Under the pieces are notes generated by a model that saw only the letters and a program-made list of their open reading frames with translations, had not been told where the DNA came from and made no database searches. The position numbers and the translations under genes are program-made. 64,000 nucleotides of DNA. It comes from Desulfomicrobium sp. UBA5193 (GTDB lineage: Bacteria; Desulfobacterota; Desulfovibrionia; Desulfovibrionales; Desulfomicrobiaceae). The stretch is taken from positions 12,240-76,239 of the forward strand of contig DHWB01000002.1 of NCBI GenBank assembly GCA_002412965.1. Direction: 5' to 3'. Positions 1 to 8,123 of the stretch are shown one piece after another (position 1 is the stretch's first letter; each line of letters opens with the position of its first letter).

Positions 1-441
1 AAGATACTTAGAATAGGTTTCCGATGTCAGCAAGAGCACTCGTTTTGCCTGCCCGGTTTCCACAAGTCCCTTTGCCAAGCTCAATCCATAGATGTAACCG
101 GAACAACCAAGGTTGAAATCTAGCGCCCCACAAGACCGAGAAAGTCCGAGTCGATCTTGAATGAGGCAGGCCGTTGTTGGCAAAAAATAATCAGGAGATT
201 GCGTGCATAGCAGCACAAAATCGACAGTCGCCCTATCTATACCTTGGAGAAAGATTTTTTCAGCAGCCTTGACAGCAAGATCTGCCGCGGTCTCCCCCAT
301 AGTCACCACATGACGGCGACGGATACCTGTTTTTCTGGTAAGTCTATTCACCTCACACTCTACGACGAGTTCAGGCAAATAATATGCAATATTCGTAATA
401 TATGCCGCTGAATGCATTCCAGTATCCCCATCGCCATTCAT
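1..441 (-). CDS. Ketoacyl-ACP synthase III (FabH-like), C-terminus cut by window edge
   Basis: Reading the minus strand from an ATG at 441 gives 147 residues with no stop up to base 1. They contain the thiolase-fold start (AYITNIAYYLPE), the substrate-arginine region (TGIRRRHV, about residues 38-45) and the active-site context NLGCSG with Cys113, as in FabH-type enzymes that condense an acyl-CoA with malonyl-ACP. The ATG overlaps the TGA of the upstream reductase gene (ATGA), which suggests translational coupling. A second in-frame ATG at 417 lies closer to the usual family N-terminus and may be the real start. The gene stands next to a free ACP and a FabG-like reductase at the end of a glycan locus, so a role in making a sugar acyl group is more likely than membrane lipid synthesis (inference). 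The His and Asn of the catalytic triad lie outside the window. Confidence 0.85.
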   Translation of the reverse strand, partial: MNGDGDTGMHSAAYITNIAYYLPELVVECEVNRLTRKTGIRRRHVVTMGETAADLAVKAAEKIFLQGIDRATVDFVLLCTQSPDYFLPTTACLIQDRLGLSRSCGALDFNLGCSGYIYGLSLAKGLVETGQAKRVLLLTSETYSKYL

Positions 442-1184
442 GCCAAATAGCCACCGTCAACAACGATATCAGTCCCTGTCATCCAGCTTGTCCGGTCACT
501 CAACAAAAACAAAACAACCCCGCTTACGTCTTCAGGCTTCCCGCATCCGAGCAGATGCCGGTCTTCAACATTTTCAGTGTCCACAACCTGCGATATCTGG
601 CCGGTCATTCCAGTCTTGACCCACCCAGGCGAAACACTGACAACGCGATGGCCCTTTGGAGCTACTTCCTTTGCAAGAACTTTAACAGCAGTCCTTACAC
701 CTGCCTTTGCAGCTGAATAAGCAAGCATTCCTTTTTCCCCTGTTGAGGCGCTCACAGAGGAGATCAGCACACTGGATGTTCCTTTTTCTGAGTATTTTAC
801 CTTTGTCACTATCTGAACTAATTTCACCGCACTCCACAAGCTTACTTCCAATATACGTTGAGCCAAAACAGGATCAAAAACTTTTAACGGCGTCAAACCA
901 GAAATTCCAGCTGCATGAACACAACCATTCAATTTTCCGCATCGTGCTACAAACGAGCTTATCGCGGTTTCCAAATCTGAAAATATTGTAACATCACATT
1001 GAACTGCGAAAATTTTGTCTGGAAACTGTGATTGAATAGCAGCCAGAGCGTCTGTTCTCCGCCCTATCCCGAGAACCATGGCTCCTGCTTCTGCTAAATC
1101 AAGCGCAATCTGCCGGCCAATCCCAGAGGAAGCACCTGTGACTACAATATTTTTTCCGCTGAAGTCGAACTTAACCTGACTCAT
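438..1184 (-). CDS. SDR-family reductase, FabG-like (3-oxoacyl-ACP reductase type)
   Basis: This 248-residue classical short-chain dehydrogenase has the Rossmann glycine motif TGASSGIG at residues 16-23, the NAG-type strand (HAAG) near 90-93, active-site Ser142/143, and Tyr156 and Lys160 in YSAAK. Its length and motifs match FabG-like NAD(P)H-dependent ketoreductases. The start ATG has only a weak ribosome binding site. It overlaps the KAS III gene downstream and follows a free ACP gene, so the likely job is reduction of the beta-ketoacyl-ACP made by the neighbouring synthase to a 3-hydroxyacyl-ACP. That substrate is inferred from neighbours only; other SDR reactions, such as sugar oxidoreduction, are possible. 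Confidence 0.85.
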   Translation of the reverse strand: MSQVKFDFSGKNIVVTGASSGIGRQIALDLAEAGAMVLGIGRRTDALAAIQSQFPDKIFAVQCDVTIFSDLETAISSFVARCGKLNGCVHAAGISGLTPLKVFDPVLAQRILEVSLWSAVKLVQIVTKVKYSEKGTSSVLISSVSASTGEKGMLAYSAAKAGVRTAVKVLAKEVAPKGHRVVSVSPGWVKTGMTGQISQVVDTENVEDRHLLGCGKPEDVSGVVLFLLSDRTSWMTGTDIVVDGGYLA

Positions 1185-1307
1185 GATTTCACTGGTGGAA
1201 AAAGTACTGTCAGAAAAAGAACCAGAATTCTAAACAAATATACACTGTACATAGTATTGAACATGAATTTTTCCTCAAACTTCAGCCATTATGGCCACGA
1301 TATCAAC

Positions 1308-1520
1308 TCATTGCAACAAAAGAGCGTAAAGATCTCCTATCGTTCTGGCCTCTTTAACGTCTTCAGGAGAAACCCTCTTTCCATAGACAGCGTTTCCCAT
1401 AGCTAAAAATGCAACAAAGCTCAAAGAATCCCACTCTTCGATATTCGATAGCAAAGTATCTGCAGAAATTTTAGCTTCAGTATCCAATAAATCAACCATT
1501 TTTTCAATAAAATCTTCCAC
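1308..1520 (-). CDS. Free-standing acyl carrier protein
   Basis: This is an acidic 70-residue four-helix carrier protein of normal ACP length. The phosphopantetheine attachment site is the DSLS at residues 31-34, with Ser32 as the modified residue, preceded by EEW as in many pathway-specific carrier proteins. The GTG start is chosen because AGGAG lies 6 bases upstream. It sits between the PglD-like acyltransferase and the FabG-like reductase/KAS III pair. A dedicated ACP beside a sugar N-acyltransferase suggests delivery of an ACP-bound acyl group to an amino sugar (inference). It could alternatively serve a polyketide-like pathway continuing beyond the left edge. Confidence 0.85.
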   Translation of the reverse strand: MEDFIEKMVDLLDTEAKISADTLLSNIEEWDSLSFVAFLAMGNAVYGKRVSPEDVKEARTIGDLYALLLQ

Positions 1521-1540
1521 ATCTTTCTCCTAAACTAAAA

Positions 1541-2179
1541 TTAAATGTCGTAAACTTTCATAGCTGGAGACCCTACAGCGAGCACATTATTTTTTATTCT
1601 CTTGTAAACGACACTTCCAGCTCCAATTTTATTTCCAGAGCCAACTCTAGAACGAGGAAGCATACTTGCGTGCGTTCCAAAAAAATTTCTATCACCGATT
1701 TTAGCATAACCCGTAATGTCACAATGAGGGCTCAAAATATTGAATGATCCGATTTGTACATCATGACCAATTGTTGCTGCCACATTGAATAAATTACAAT
1801 CTCCTAAAACAACACCGGGTCCAACAAATACATTATGACAAAAAATATTTCCACAGCCCAGTTTGACAGACGAACTGATCATTGCCGTAGACGCGATGAG
1901 TGTGAAAAATTCAACTCCTCGCGAAACAAAAAGTTCAAACAAACATTGGCGACTATCGGGGGATCCGATACCAATGACGACTCTGTCATTTGGCGCGAAT
2001 GCATAATCATCATAATGCCCATGGAAATACTCAGACAATCCGTACTGATCAAGATTTTGACTTTCCGCCAGAAATCCTCCAAACGCAAGAGCACTGTCTT
2101 GCCGAATTACTTCATGCAAATACAAATGACACTCCGCTGCAAAACCACCAGCACCGATTATTATAACGTTTTTTTTCAC
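1541..2179 (-). CDS. PglD/NeuD-family sugar O/N-acyltransferase (left-handed beta-helix)
   Basis: The 212-residue protein has the NeuD/PglD layout: an N-terminal Rossmann-like sugar-nucleotide binding domain (VIIIGAGGFA at 5-14) followed by hexapeptide repeats of a left-handed beta-helix from about residue 95. The catalytic histidine of the family is His139 in ATIGHD. PglD acetylates the C4 amine of UDP-4-amino sugars using acetyl-CoA in the bacillosamine pathway. Here the gene lies directly downstream of PglB/PglC homologues and directly upstream of an ACP gene, so the donor may be an acyl-ACP rather than acetyl-CoA (inference). The start is GTG at 2179. The gene is AT-rich compared with the oligosaccharyltransferase gene. 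Confidence 0.85.
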   Translation of the reverse strand: MKKNVIIIGAGGFAAECHLYLHEVIRQDSALAFGGFLAESQNLDQYGLSEYFHGHYDDYAFAPNDRVVIGIGSPDSRQCLFELFVSRGVEFFTLIASTAMISSSVKLGCGNIFCHNVFVGPGVVLGDCNLFNVAATIGHDVQIGSFNILSPHCDITGYAKIGDRNFFGTHASMLPRSRVGSGNKIGAGSVVYKRIKNNVLAVGSPAMKVYDI

Positions 2180-2216
2180 AAGACATCTACCTTATTTATC
2201 TCACTATATTATAAAT

Positions 2217-2807
2217 TTATTTTCCTGTAAATTTTGGCATGGTCGCATACCCATTTGCGCTTATACCCTCTTTTTTAAATACACTTTTTACAGTCATGAA
2301 AATAATTTTAATATCAAGACACACAGATCTATTCTCCACGTACCACACATCAAGCTTAAACTTCTCTTCCCAACTCAATACATTACGACCATTGACTTGG
2401 GCCCAACCAGTGATTCCCGGGCGAACTTCATGACGCCTAGCCTGCTTTGGAGAATATAGAGGCAAGTATTCCATCAACAAGGGCCTTGGCCCTACGAGAC
2501 TCATTTCGCCTTTAAGAACATTCCAAAGTTCGGGCAATTCATCCAAGGAGGTAGCCCGCAGAAATCGCCCAAAGGAGGTCAGTCTCTCCGCATCAGGCAA
2601 CAACCGTCCAAACCTGTCTTTTTTGGCGCTCATGGTCCTGAATTTATACATCGTAAAAGGTTTGCCGTGCAAGCCAGGTCGTAGCTGCGAAAAAAAAGGC
2701 GGCCACCCCATTTTGAGCCAGACCAGGACTCCGATCACGACCACGAGAGGCAGCAGAACGCACAATGCAACCGCTGAAACCATAACATCCATGAAACGCT
2801 TCATCAT
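2217..2807 (-). CDS. PglC-like undecaprenyl-phosphate phosphoglycosyltransferase (monotopic)
   Basis: At 196 residues this is the minimal monotopic phosphoglycosyltransferase, like Campylobacter PglC. It has a single re-entrant/membrane helix at residues 8-33, the KFRTM motif at 55-59, the catalytic Asp89-Glu90 dyad in SLDELPELWN, and GPRP at 106-109. It moves a sugar-1-phosphate from a UDP-sugar onto undecaprenyl phosphate, starting lipid-linked oligosaccharide assembly at the cytoplasmic membrane. The start ATG overlaps the stop of the oligosaccharyltransferase gene by ATGA, so first and last enzymes of the pathway are translationally coupled. The preferred sugar (for example a diacetamido or acyl-amido hexose) cannot be read from sequence. 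Confidence 0.9.
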   Translation of the reverse strand: MMKRFMDVMVSAVALCVLLPLVVVIGVLVWLKMGWPPFFSQLRPGLHGKPFTMYKFRTMSAKKDRFGRLLPDAERLTSFGRFLRATSLDELPELWNVLKGEMSLVGPRPLLMEYLPLYSPKQARRHEVRPGITGWAQVNGRNVLSWEEKFKLDVWYVENRSVCLDIKIIFMTVKSVFKKEGISANGYATMPKFTGK

Positions 2808-4960
2808 TTGGCTCGGTAAACCCGGGTCCAGGGGAATTTGTCGTCCACAAGCTCAAAGTGGGGCTCGAAGGATTTCGTATTCCCAATGAGCATCTGAACC
2901 ATCATGGATCTGTACATCTTGGAGTCCATCAGGAAAACCTGCTTGGAAAGCTGATTGATAAGTACATGCGCGTTCGCATTTTTTGGCCATTCGAATTGCC
3001 GAATTCCGCCTTGCTCCACCACGTCGATGGAATCGACGGGCACCTGTCTTTCATTGACCAGAATAGCTCCAGAAGTAGTATCAACCTTGACCTCCCCCCT
3101 TACCTGCTGAATCTTGCCTTGGGTGGCGGCTCCTGAAACCAGATCCCAGTTGCCGTAATAGCTGATCCAGCTGCCCAGACGCAGATTTTCCCAGGAGAGC
3201 ACCAAGTATTGCGGCGGCAGGTCGATCGAGAAATTCTCTTCACCAGCAGCAAGATTGTCGACAAAAGTGGTCGCCGCTGGCGCACCCATGAGTTCAAGTC
3301 CGGCTAAGGGGTTGGACCAGTAATATGCAGCCGTGTCTGGATTATCGGAATTTTTACGCTGAGCCTGAGTCACATACTTCATAAGCTGGCTAGCCTGGAG
3401 CGCTGAGTCGGTGCTGTGCACGCGGGCCAGCGGGTACAGCCACTTCCCGTCATGTGCCCCGCCATCTCCGAAGGTCAGACGTTCCGCGTAATACTGCCCT
3501 GCGTATCCGTAATCCCACCACTGCCAAAGTCTGGCGTCGGGGTCGACCCTGTCGCGCAAATCCAAAAAAGTCTGGGCGTAGATTCTGGGCAAAACAGGGA
3601 CCGGCTGCATCTGGCTCATCATGTCTCCCGCCGGCCAGAAGACGATACAACAAAGGGCAAGTTGCGCAATCCAGCGCCTCCCTTGCGATTGCCCGAGTAG
3701 CCGCATCAATTCTGCCACCCCAAAACCGAAGCCGACGCCAAGAGTAACCCCGCCGTACATGGCAAATCGGTTTCCAAGCTTCACGCTGGCTATACCCAGA
3801 ACTAGAAAAGGTAAGAACACGAGGAGTTGCGGTTTGCGGACCACTGCAAAGACATACCCCACCACACCAAAAGCAAACAAGGCAACATGGCCGGCAATAC
3901 GCTCGGCCATAACGAACCACTGAAGATTCTGCGCCTCACGGACGCTTTGAACTATATCCGGTAACTGCAACGAACTGGCGTTACTTGCCATTTCTATGGG
4001 CTGAGTTTTTGCATAAGCAATAACCATATTGGAATAGGTGATCATCTTCGTATGCAGTTCAGTGTAGAAAAAAATCAGAATGGTGGCAAAAAGCAAAGCC
4101 AGCAATCCATAGTGCTGCTTGAAAAAAAACGGACGCAAAATCAAGGTCAGTGCCAGGGCAAATGCCAGAGCCAAGCCAAGCAGACCACCGAAAGTCAGGG
4201 CATAGACCAATATCAAAACAGCCCACACATGCATCAACTGCCCTTTGGGGGCGAGCCCAAAACCCAGCAGGGCTGACATGCCGAGCACAGCCAAAAGAAT
4301 GCTGCCGCCCTGCGTATAGGTAAGAAAATTCAGCGCTCCACAAACTCCTGCCAGGAGCGCTAGTGAAACCGAAAGCTTGACATGAAGTTCGGACTCATCT
4401 GTCGACCTCTTCCAGTTCTGTCCAGTCTGGACAATCAACCAAGCGGTCAAGGCACATGCAAAAGACAGTGGAAAAAACAGGGCGAGAAGATCCGTGTCAC
4501 AGAATCCCAACCGCGTGCGGACTAGGAACCCAATACTTGAACCTGACATGACTGCGAAAATGACACCCGCTTCAGTCATGCGCATGAACCGCGCCAACAA
4601 ACAGGCGGGCAACGCGAGCCAGGGCACGGTCAACACCGGCAGCCAAAAACCTATTGTCCCGAGTTGCAGTCCGGTTAATTGATGTATGAATCGGATGAGC
4701 CCCGCCAAGGCTGAATCGACATAACTGCCAATTCCCTTGGCTCCCGCCAGCCAAGCATAGGCGTCATGGGTAGCCATGAGCGGCTCGCCGTCAATAAACA
4801 AATGTTCCGCCTGCCAGTACTCCAGTTCTATCAGCCTAAGCGCCACGCCAAGCGTAAAAGCCAGGACAAAAGCAAAAAGAGCCTCCCCATTCGCAGGAAC
4901 ATCTAAAATTGTTCGAGAGGCGAGACTCGATTTTGATCGGCCAACTTCGACCTTACTCAT
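2804..4960 (-). CDS. pglB: STT3/PglB-type oligosaccharyltransferase
   Basis: The 718-residue membrane protein has about 13 hydrophobic segments in the first 440 residues and a soluble C-terminal domain. All STT3 landmarks are visible: catalytic Asp66 in THDAYAW, a DxD-like pair Asp155/Asp157 in GFCDTD, the external-loop glutamate (SVxE form of TIxE) at Glu342, and the signature WWDYG at 481-485, which binds the +2 Ser/Thr of the N-X-S/T sequon. The family moves an oligosaccharide from undecaprenyl diphosphate to Asn of periplasmic proteins. The start at 4960 has GGAG 7 bases upstream. Its gene neighbours (PglC- and PglD-like) support general N-linked protein glycosylation. Transfer to lipid A or to Ser/Thr is not expected for this family. 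Confidence 0.93.
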   Translation of the reverse strand: MSKVEVGRSKSSLASRTILDVPANGEALFAFVLAFTLGVALRLIELEYWQAEHLFIDGEPLMATHDAYAWLAGAKGIGSYVDSALAGLIRFIHQLTGLQLGTIGFWLPVLTVPWLALPACLLARFMRMTEAGVIFAVMSGSSIGFLVRTRLGFCDTDLLALFFPLSFACALTAWLIVQTGQNWKRSTDESELHVKLSVSLALLAGVCGALNFLTYTQGGSILLAVLGMSALLGFGLAPKGQLMHVWAVLILVYALTFGGLLGLALAFALALTLILRPFFFKQHYGLLALLFATILIFFYTELHTKMITYSNMVIAYAKTQPIEMASNASSLQLPDIVQSVREAQNLQWFVMAERIAGHVALFAFGVVGYVFAVVRKPQLLVFLPFLVLGIASVKLGNRFAMYGGVTLGVGFGFGVAELMRLLGQSQGRRWIAQLALCCIVFWPAGDMMSQMQPVPVLPRIYAQTFLDLRDRVDPDARLWQWWDYGYAGQYYAERLTFGDGGAHDGKWLYPLARVHSTDSALQASQLMKYVTQAQRKNSDNPDTAAYYWSNPLAGLELMGAPAATTFVDNLAAGEENFSIDLPPQYLVLSWENLRLGSWISYYGNWDLVSGAATQGKIQQVRGEVKVDTTSGAILVNERQVPVDSIDVVEQGGIRQFEWPKNANAHVLINQLSKQVFLMDSKMYRSMMVQMLIGNTKSFEPHFELVDDKFPWTRVYRAK

Positions 4961-4992
4961 GTAAACACTCCATGTATCTTAAAGCAAAGAAG

Positions 4993-5140
4993 CATTCTTG
5001 ACGTCACTGCAAAATTGTCCCGAAAGAAGCATGGGTGTCGTTCCCGCGAAGGCGGGAATCCATTCTTTTCAAATAGTTAAAAAGGCATGGATCCCCTTTT
5101 TCAAGGGGATGACGACTTTTTGCAGTGGTGTCATTCTTGA
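4993..5140. mobile_element. MITE-like palindromic element with 9-bp flanking direct repeat
   Basis: A 130-bp noncoding segment (5002-5131) is bounded by imperfect terminal inverted repeats. The left end holds CACTGCAAAA (5005-5014) and the right end holds TTTTGCAGTG (5118-5127). The identical 9-mer CATTCTTGA occurs immediately outside each end (4993-5001 and 5132-5140), as expected for a target-site duplication. Inside are two hairpins: TTCCCGCG/CGGGAA near 5041-5058 and ATCCCC/GGGGAT around 5091-5110. There is no ORF, so mobilisation would need a transposase encoded elsewhere. Confidence 0.7.
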
Positions 5141-5171
5141 TTGACCCAGATTGTAAAATCTATCCTAGGCG

Positions 5172-6326
5172 TCATAACGAGGGCAAAGTATCTTCGTGCA
5201 TGAGACCTGAATAAAAACGCATCATTTCGGATGTTACATAATCCATCGAAAAATTTGTTACCGCCCTCTCTCGCGCCTTCATGCCCATCTCGACACGCAT
5301 GACTGGGTCATCATAAAAGCGCAACAGACTATCTAGCAATTTCTCGATATCACCAGCAGGGTAAAGAAGCCCGGTTTCACCGTCAGCGACAGCGTCAGTA
5401 AGGCCATAGATGCAGGACGCTACTGCTGGCACGCCACAAGCGGCAGCTTCGATAATGACGCTTCCAAACCCCTCTCGATAGCTGGGCAAGACGAAGACAT
5501 CTGAAGATGCCATGTAATTTTCAGGGGTTGAAGTGTAATCTACGCGGATGACCCGATTCTGCACAGATCTACATCGGTCATATATCTGAGCAGAGATACC
5601 AGCCTCATCAGGGCCGACAATAAGAAGCCAAGCATCATTGCACTTCTGAGCCAACATAGAAAATGCCTGCGCAAGGTCGAGCACGCCCTTGTCGCGATTT
5701 AAGCGCCCAAGATATACATACAGGAGCGCATCTTGCGGAATACCAAGTTCACGTCTGATCCTTTCACGGACCGCACTGTCCGGACAAAAACGGTCATAAT
5801 CAACCCCTGATATCGAACCGTGTCCAAGCACAACTCCTTGGCCTGAACTCAAAACTCCTTCAGCTTCGAGGAAATCACGCTGAGAATAACTGTCCGTGAG
5901 AACATGCGTGGCACATGAAACAATAAGCTTGTCCGCTCGCTTTAACATTTCACGAGCTAAGCCATTCCGAGTTGCCCAAACCTGACCAGTAAAGCAATGA
6001 ATTCGTAGCGGAATGCCGGCCATCAAGGCTGCAAGCATTGCCAGCAGACCGGCTTTCGGTGTTATGGAATGAACAGCGTCGTAACGGTTCGTTCGAAAAT
6101 GGCGATACAACTCAATAAGCGACACAATGTCTGACAAGGGCCGAATAGGCCTGGCGATGGGAATACTCACGCATTGAATACCTGAACTCCAGCCTGAACA
6201 ATCACCTTTAGAGTGAAAATCTGAGATTGCGGTTAACACGTACAAACCAGAAAGCGCTCTGAAATGATTGGACATGAAAGCACGCATTGTCATTGGGGTA
6301 GATGTAACAAAGCATATTTTTTTCAT
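5172..6326 (-). CDS. Glycosyltransferase family 4 (PglA/WbpT-like)
   Basis: This 384-residue GT-B enzyme has an N-terminal acceptor domain and a C-terminal nucleotide-sugar domain. Visible features are YLGRLNRDKG (donor-loop Arg/Lys), the GPDE segment and the E(x7)E motif (REGFGSVIIE) typical of retaining GT4 enzymes. The ATG at 6326 is chosen because it overlaps the TGA of the epimerase gene (ATGA); an in-frame TTG further up would add five residues. It lies directly upstream of pglB, and the closest functional parallel is PglA-type transfer of the second sugar onto the lipid-linked first sugar (inference). Donor and linkage are unknown. Confidence 0.85.
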   Translation of the reverse strand: MKKICFVTSTPMTMRAFMSNHFRALSGLYVLTAISDFHSKGDCSGWSSGIQCVSIPIARPIRPLSDIVSLIELYRHFRTNRYDAVHSITPKAGLLAMLAALMAGIPLRIHCFTGQVWATRNGLAREMLKRADKLIVSCATHVLTDSYSQRDFLEAEGVLSSGQGVVLGHGSISGVDYDRFCPDSAVRERIRRELGIPQDALLYVYLGRLNRDKGVLDLAQAFSMLAQKCNDAWLLIVGPDEAGISAQIYDRCRSVQNRVIRVDYTSTPENYMASSDVFVLPSYREGFGSVIIEAAACGVPAVASCIYGLTDAVADGETGLLYPAGDIEKLLDSLLRFYDDPVMRVEMGMKARERAVTNFSMDYVTSEMMRFYSGLMHEDTLPSL

Positions 6327-7264
6327 GAATAATTTTTCCACGCCTCAACCAGTTCGGTGACGCCTTCCTCAAGACTGATGCGGTTGCGGTGCCCCAGCTC
6401 AAGCTCAATTCGGGTTGAGTTGTAGCGTACGGCATTAGTCAGGGCGTCGATCCGCGATTCACGCAAGGGGAAGCCGGGCAGACACTGCCCGACACGCGCC
6501 AACATTCGGACCGGCCATTCCGGCAAGCGGCAGCGAGGCGCTTTGCGGCCCAGCGCCCTGGCAATCAATCCGACAAAGTGCTCCATCGGGCATGAGTCGG
6601 AAACGATGTATGCACGCCCTGCCTCAGGCGAACTGCTGTCTGAGCACAACACCAGCGCATCAATGACATTGCTGACATGAATATAGTTGGCCACGGTCTC
6701 CCTGGGGCCGATATGACAAAACAAGCCCAGATCGATCATGCGAATCAACTGAAACAAAGATTGATTGGGCATGTCCGGACCATAAATATTCGAAGGGCGG
6801 AGAATGAAGCACCTCAAGCCGTTCTTAGCGGCCGCCTGAACCAGTGCATCGCCCGCTGCCTTAGTTCGCTCGTACGAATTGACCGGAGCAAGAATATTCT
6901 CTTCATCAACAACACCGCTGCGCACCGGACCATATACACCCGTACTGCTCAACTGCACCCAAAGCCCGACTTCACCTTGGGCAGCGGCCAACAACAGTTC
7001 TGTTCCCCGCACATTAACCTCATCCATTATGGACGCATCATGCAGTTCCGCCGCACAGTGATAAAGTACATCCACGCCTGAGGCAAAAAAAGTCAGCCCT
7101 TCTTTAGAACATAAGTTGCCGACATAAGCCTGCGCGCAGGGAAATATTGGTGTTGAACCCGACCGCGTCAGATAGCGGACCGTGTCGCCAAGTTCCAAAT
7201 GCCTAGCCACAAGATGACGACCAACAAAACCGGTTCCCCCGGTGATCGCAACGACCTTACCCAT
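6323..7264 (-). CDS. NAD-dependent epimerase/dehydratase (extended SDR)
   Basis: The 313-residue extended SDR has the GGTGFVG dinucleotide motif at residues 8-14, the LSSTGVYG strand with the active-site Ser/Thr, the catalytic Tyr-x3-Lys in SYERTK, and the RPSNIYGP sugar-binding segment. The family includes UDP-hexose 4-epimerases, NDP-4-keto-sugar reductases and 3-beta-hydroxysteroid-type enzymes; the exact reaction cannot be assigned. I chose the ATG at 7264 over an upstream TTG at 7273. It is coupled by overlap to the GT4 gene, so it probably supplies or modifies that enzyme's nucleotide-sugar donor or the lipid-linked product. Confidence 0.8.
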   Translation of the reverse strand: MGKVVAITGGTGFVGRHLVARHLELGDTVRYLTRSGSTPIFPCAQAYVGNLCSKEGLTFFASGVDVLYHCAAELHDASIMDEVNVRGTELLLAAAQGEVGLWVQLSSTGVYGPVRSGVVDEENILAPVNSYERTKAAGDALVQAAAKNGLRCFILRPSNIYGPDMPNQSLFQLIRMIDLGLFCHIGPRETVANYIHVSNVIDALVLCSDSSSPEAGRAYIVSDSCPMEHFVGLIARALGRKAPRCRLPEWPVRMLARVGQCLPGFPLRESRIDALTNAVRYNSTRIELELGHRNRISLEEGVTELVEAWKNYS

Positions 7265-7378
7265 TTTCAGCAACCTGGCTTACATTCACTATGAAGATAT
7301 GCGACAAGGCAACCAAACAAGAACTGATCGCACAAGAAATTTTAATATAAACATCGGCGACCAAATGCACACCCATTT

Positions 7379-8098
7379 TTAAAACATTTTCATATGAAAT
7401 GCGGAGCAAATAATCCTCAACAGCAATAATACGCTTTGAAAAAATATGGTGCGACCAAGCGCAACCTGCACTCGAAAAATCTCTGTCGCATTGCCTAACA
7501 AATCAACACTGCTTACTCCAGACATGCCCACTTCACCTGCAAAAAAATCCGCCCTGACTACGTGAACTCCTTTTTCGCACATATTCAGGACAAAAAATTG
7601 ATCCGCAGCAATAGGGTATTTATTTGAGTAATAACCAAATTCATCATGTAAATCTTTTCGAAAAGCGGTTGATACGACATGTGAATATATATAAGCAGCA
7701 TGCCCAAATACGGCCGGGAAATACATTTTACTCTTTATCACTCCGTCATAACTAACTTTTGCAGACAATATTTTCGGCGCAAATTTATCTACGTGACATA
7801 AAAAATTCTTGACTGCATCCTTATGAAAAACATCATCACATCCAGCGACAATGTAGTAATCTCCTGAAGACTTTTTTATCGCACGATTCAACGCATCATA
7901 AATTCCAAAATCTGGCTGAGTATCAACCACAAGAGACATATCATTAACCTGATTCAAAATTGCAAGAGTGCCATCTGTCGATCCGCCATCGGCCACCACC
8001 CATTCAAAATTTTTACACGTTTGGGTACGCAGGCTGGCGATGAGAGCGGGAAGGTGCTGCGAAGCGTTATAAGTAGCCGTGATTATGGATATCTTCAA
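7379..8098 (-). CDS. Glycosyltransferase family 2
   Basis: This GT-A type transferase has the family 2 start ISIITATYNAS, the DGGSTDGT nucleotide-binding strand and a DxD-like element in AGCDDVF. The frame stays open to 8152, overlapping the upstream gene. However, a TTG at 8098 has GGAG 8 bases upstream and begins right at the conserved first beta strand, so I take it as the start (239 residues). It follows a family 1/4 transferase by 25 bases in the same operon. The gene is clearly richer in A+T than the flanking epimerase gene, which suggests separate acquisition. Donor and acceptor are unknown. Confidence 0.85.
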   Translation of the reverse strand: MKISIITATYNASQHLPALIASLRTQTCKNFEWVVADGGSTDGTLAILNQVNDMSLVVDTQPDFGIYDALNRAIKKSSGDYYIVAGCDDVFHKDAVKNFLCHVDKFAPKILSAKVSYDGVIKSKMYFPAVFGHAAYIYSHVVSTAFRKDLHDEFGYYSNKYPIAADQFFVLNMCEKGVHVVRADFFAGEVGMSGVSSVDLLGNATEIFRVQVALGRTIFFQSVLLLLRIICSAFHMKMF

Positions 8099-8123
8099 TT
8101 TAATAACTCCAATCGCTTGATGA

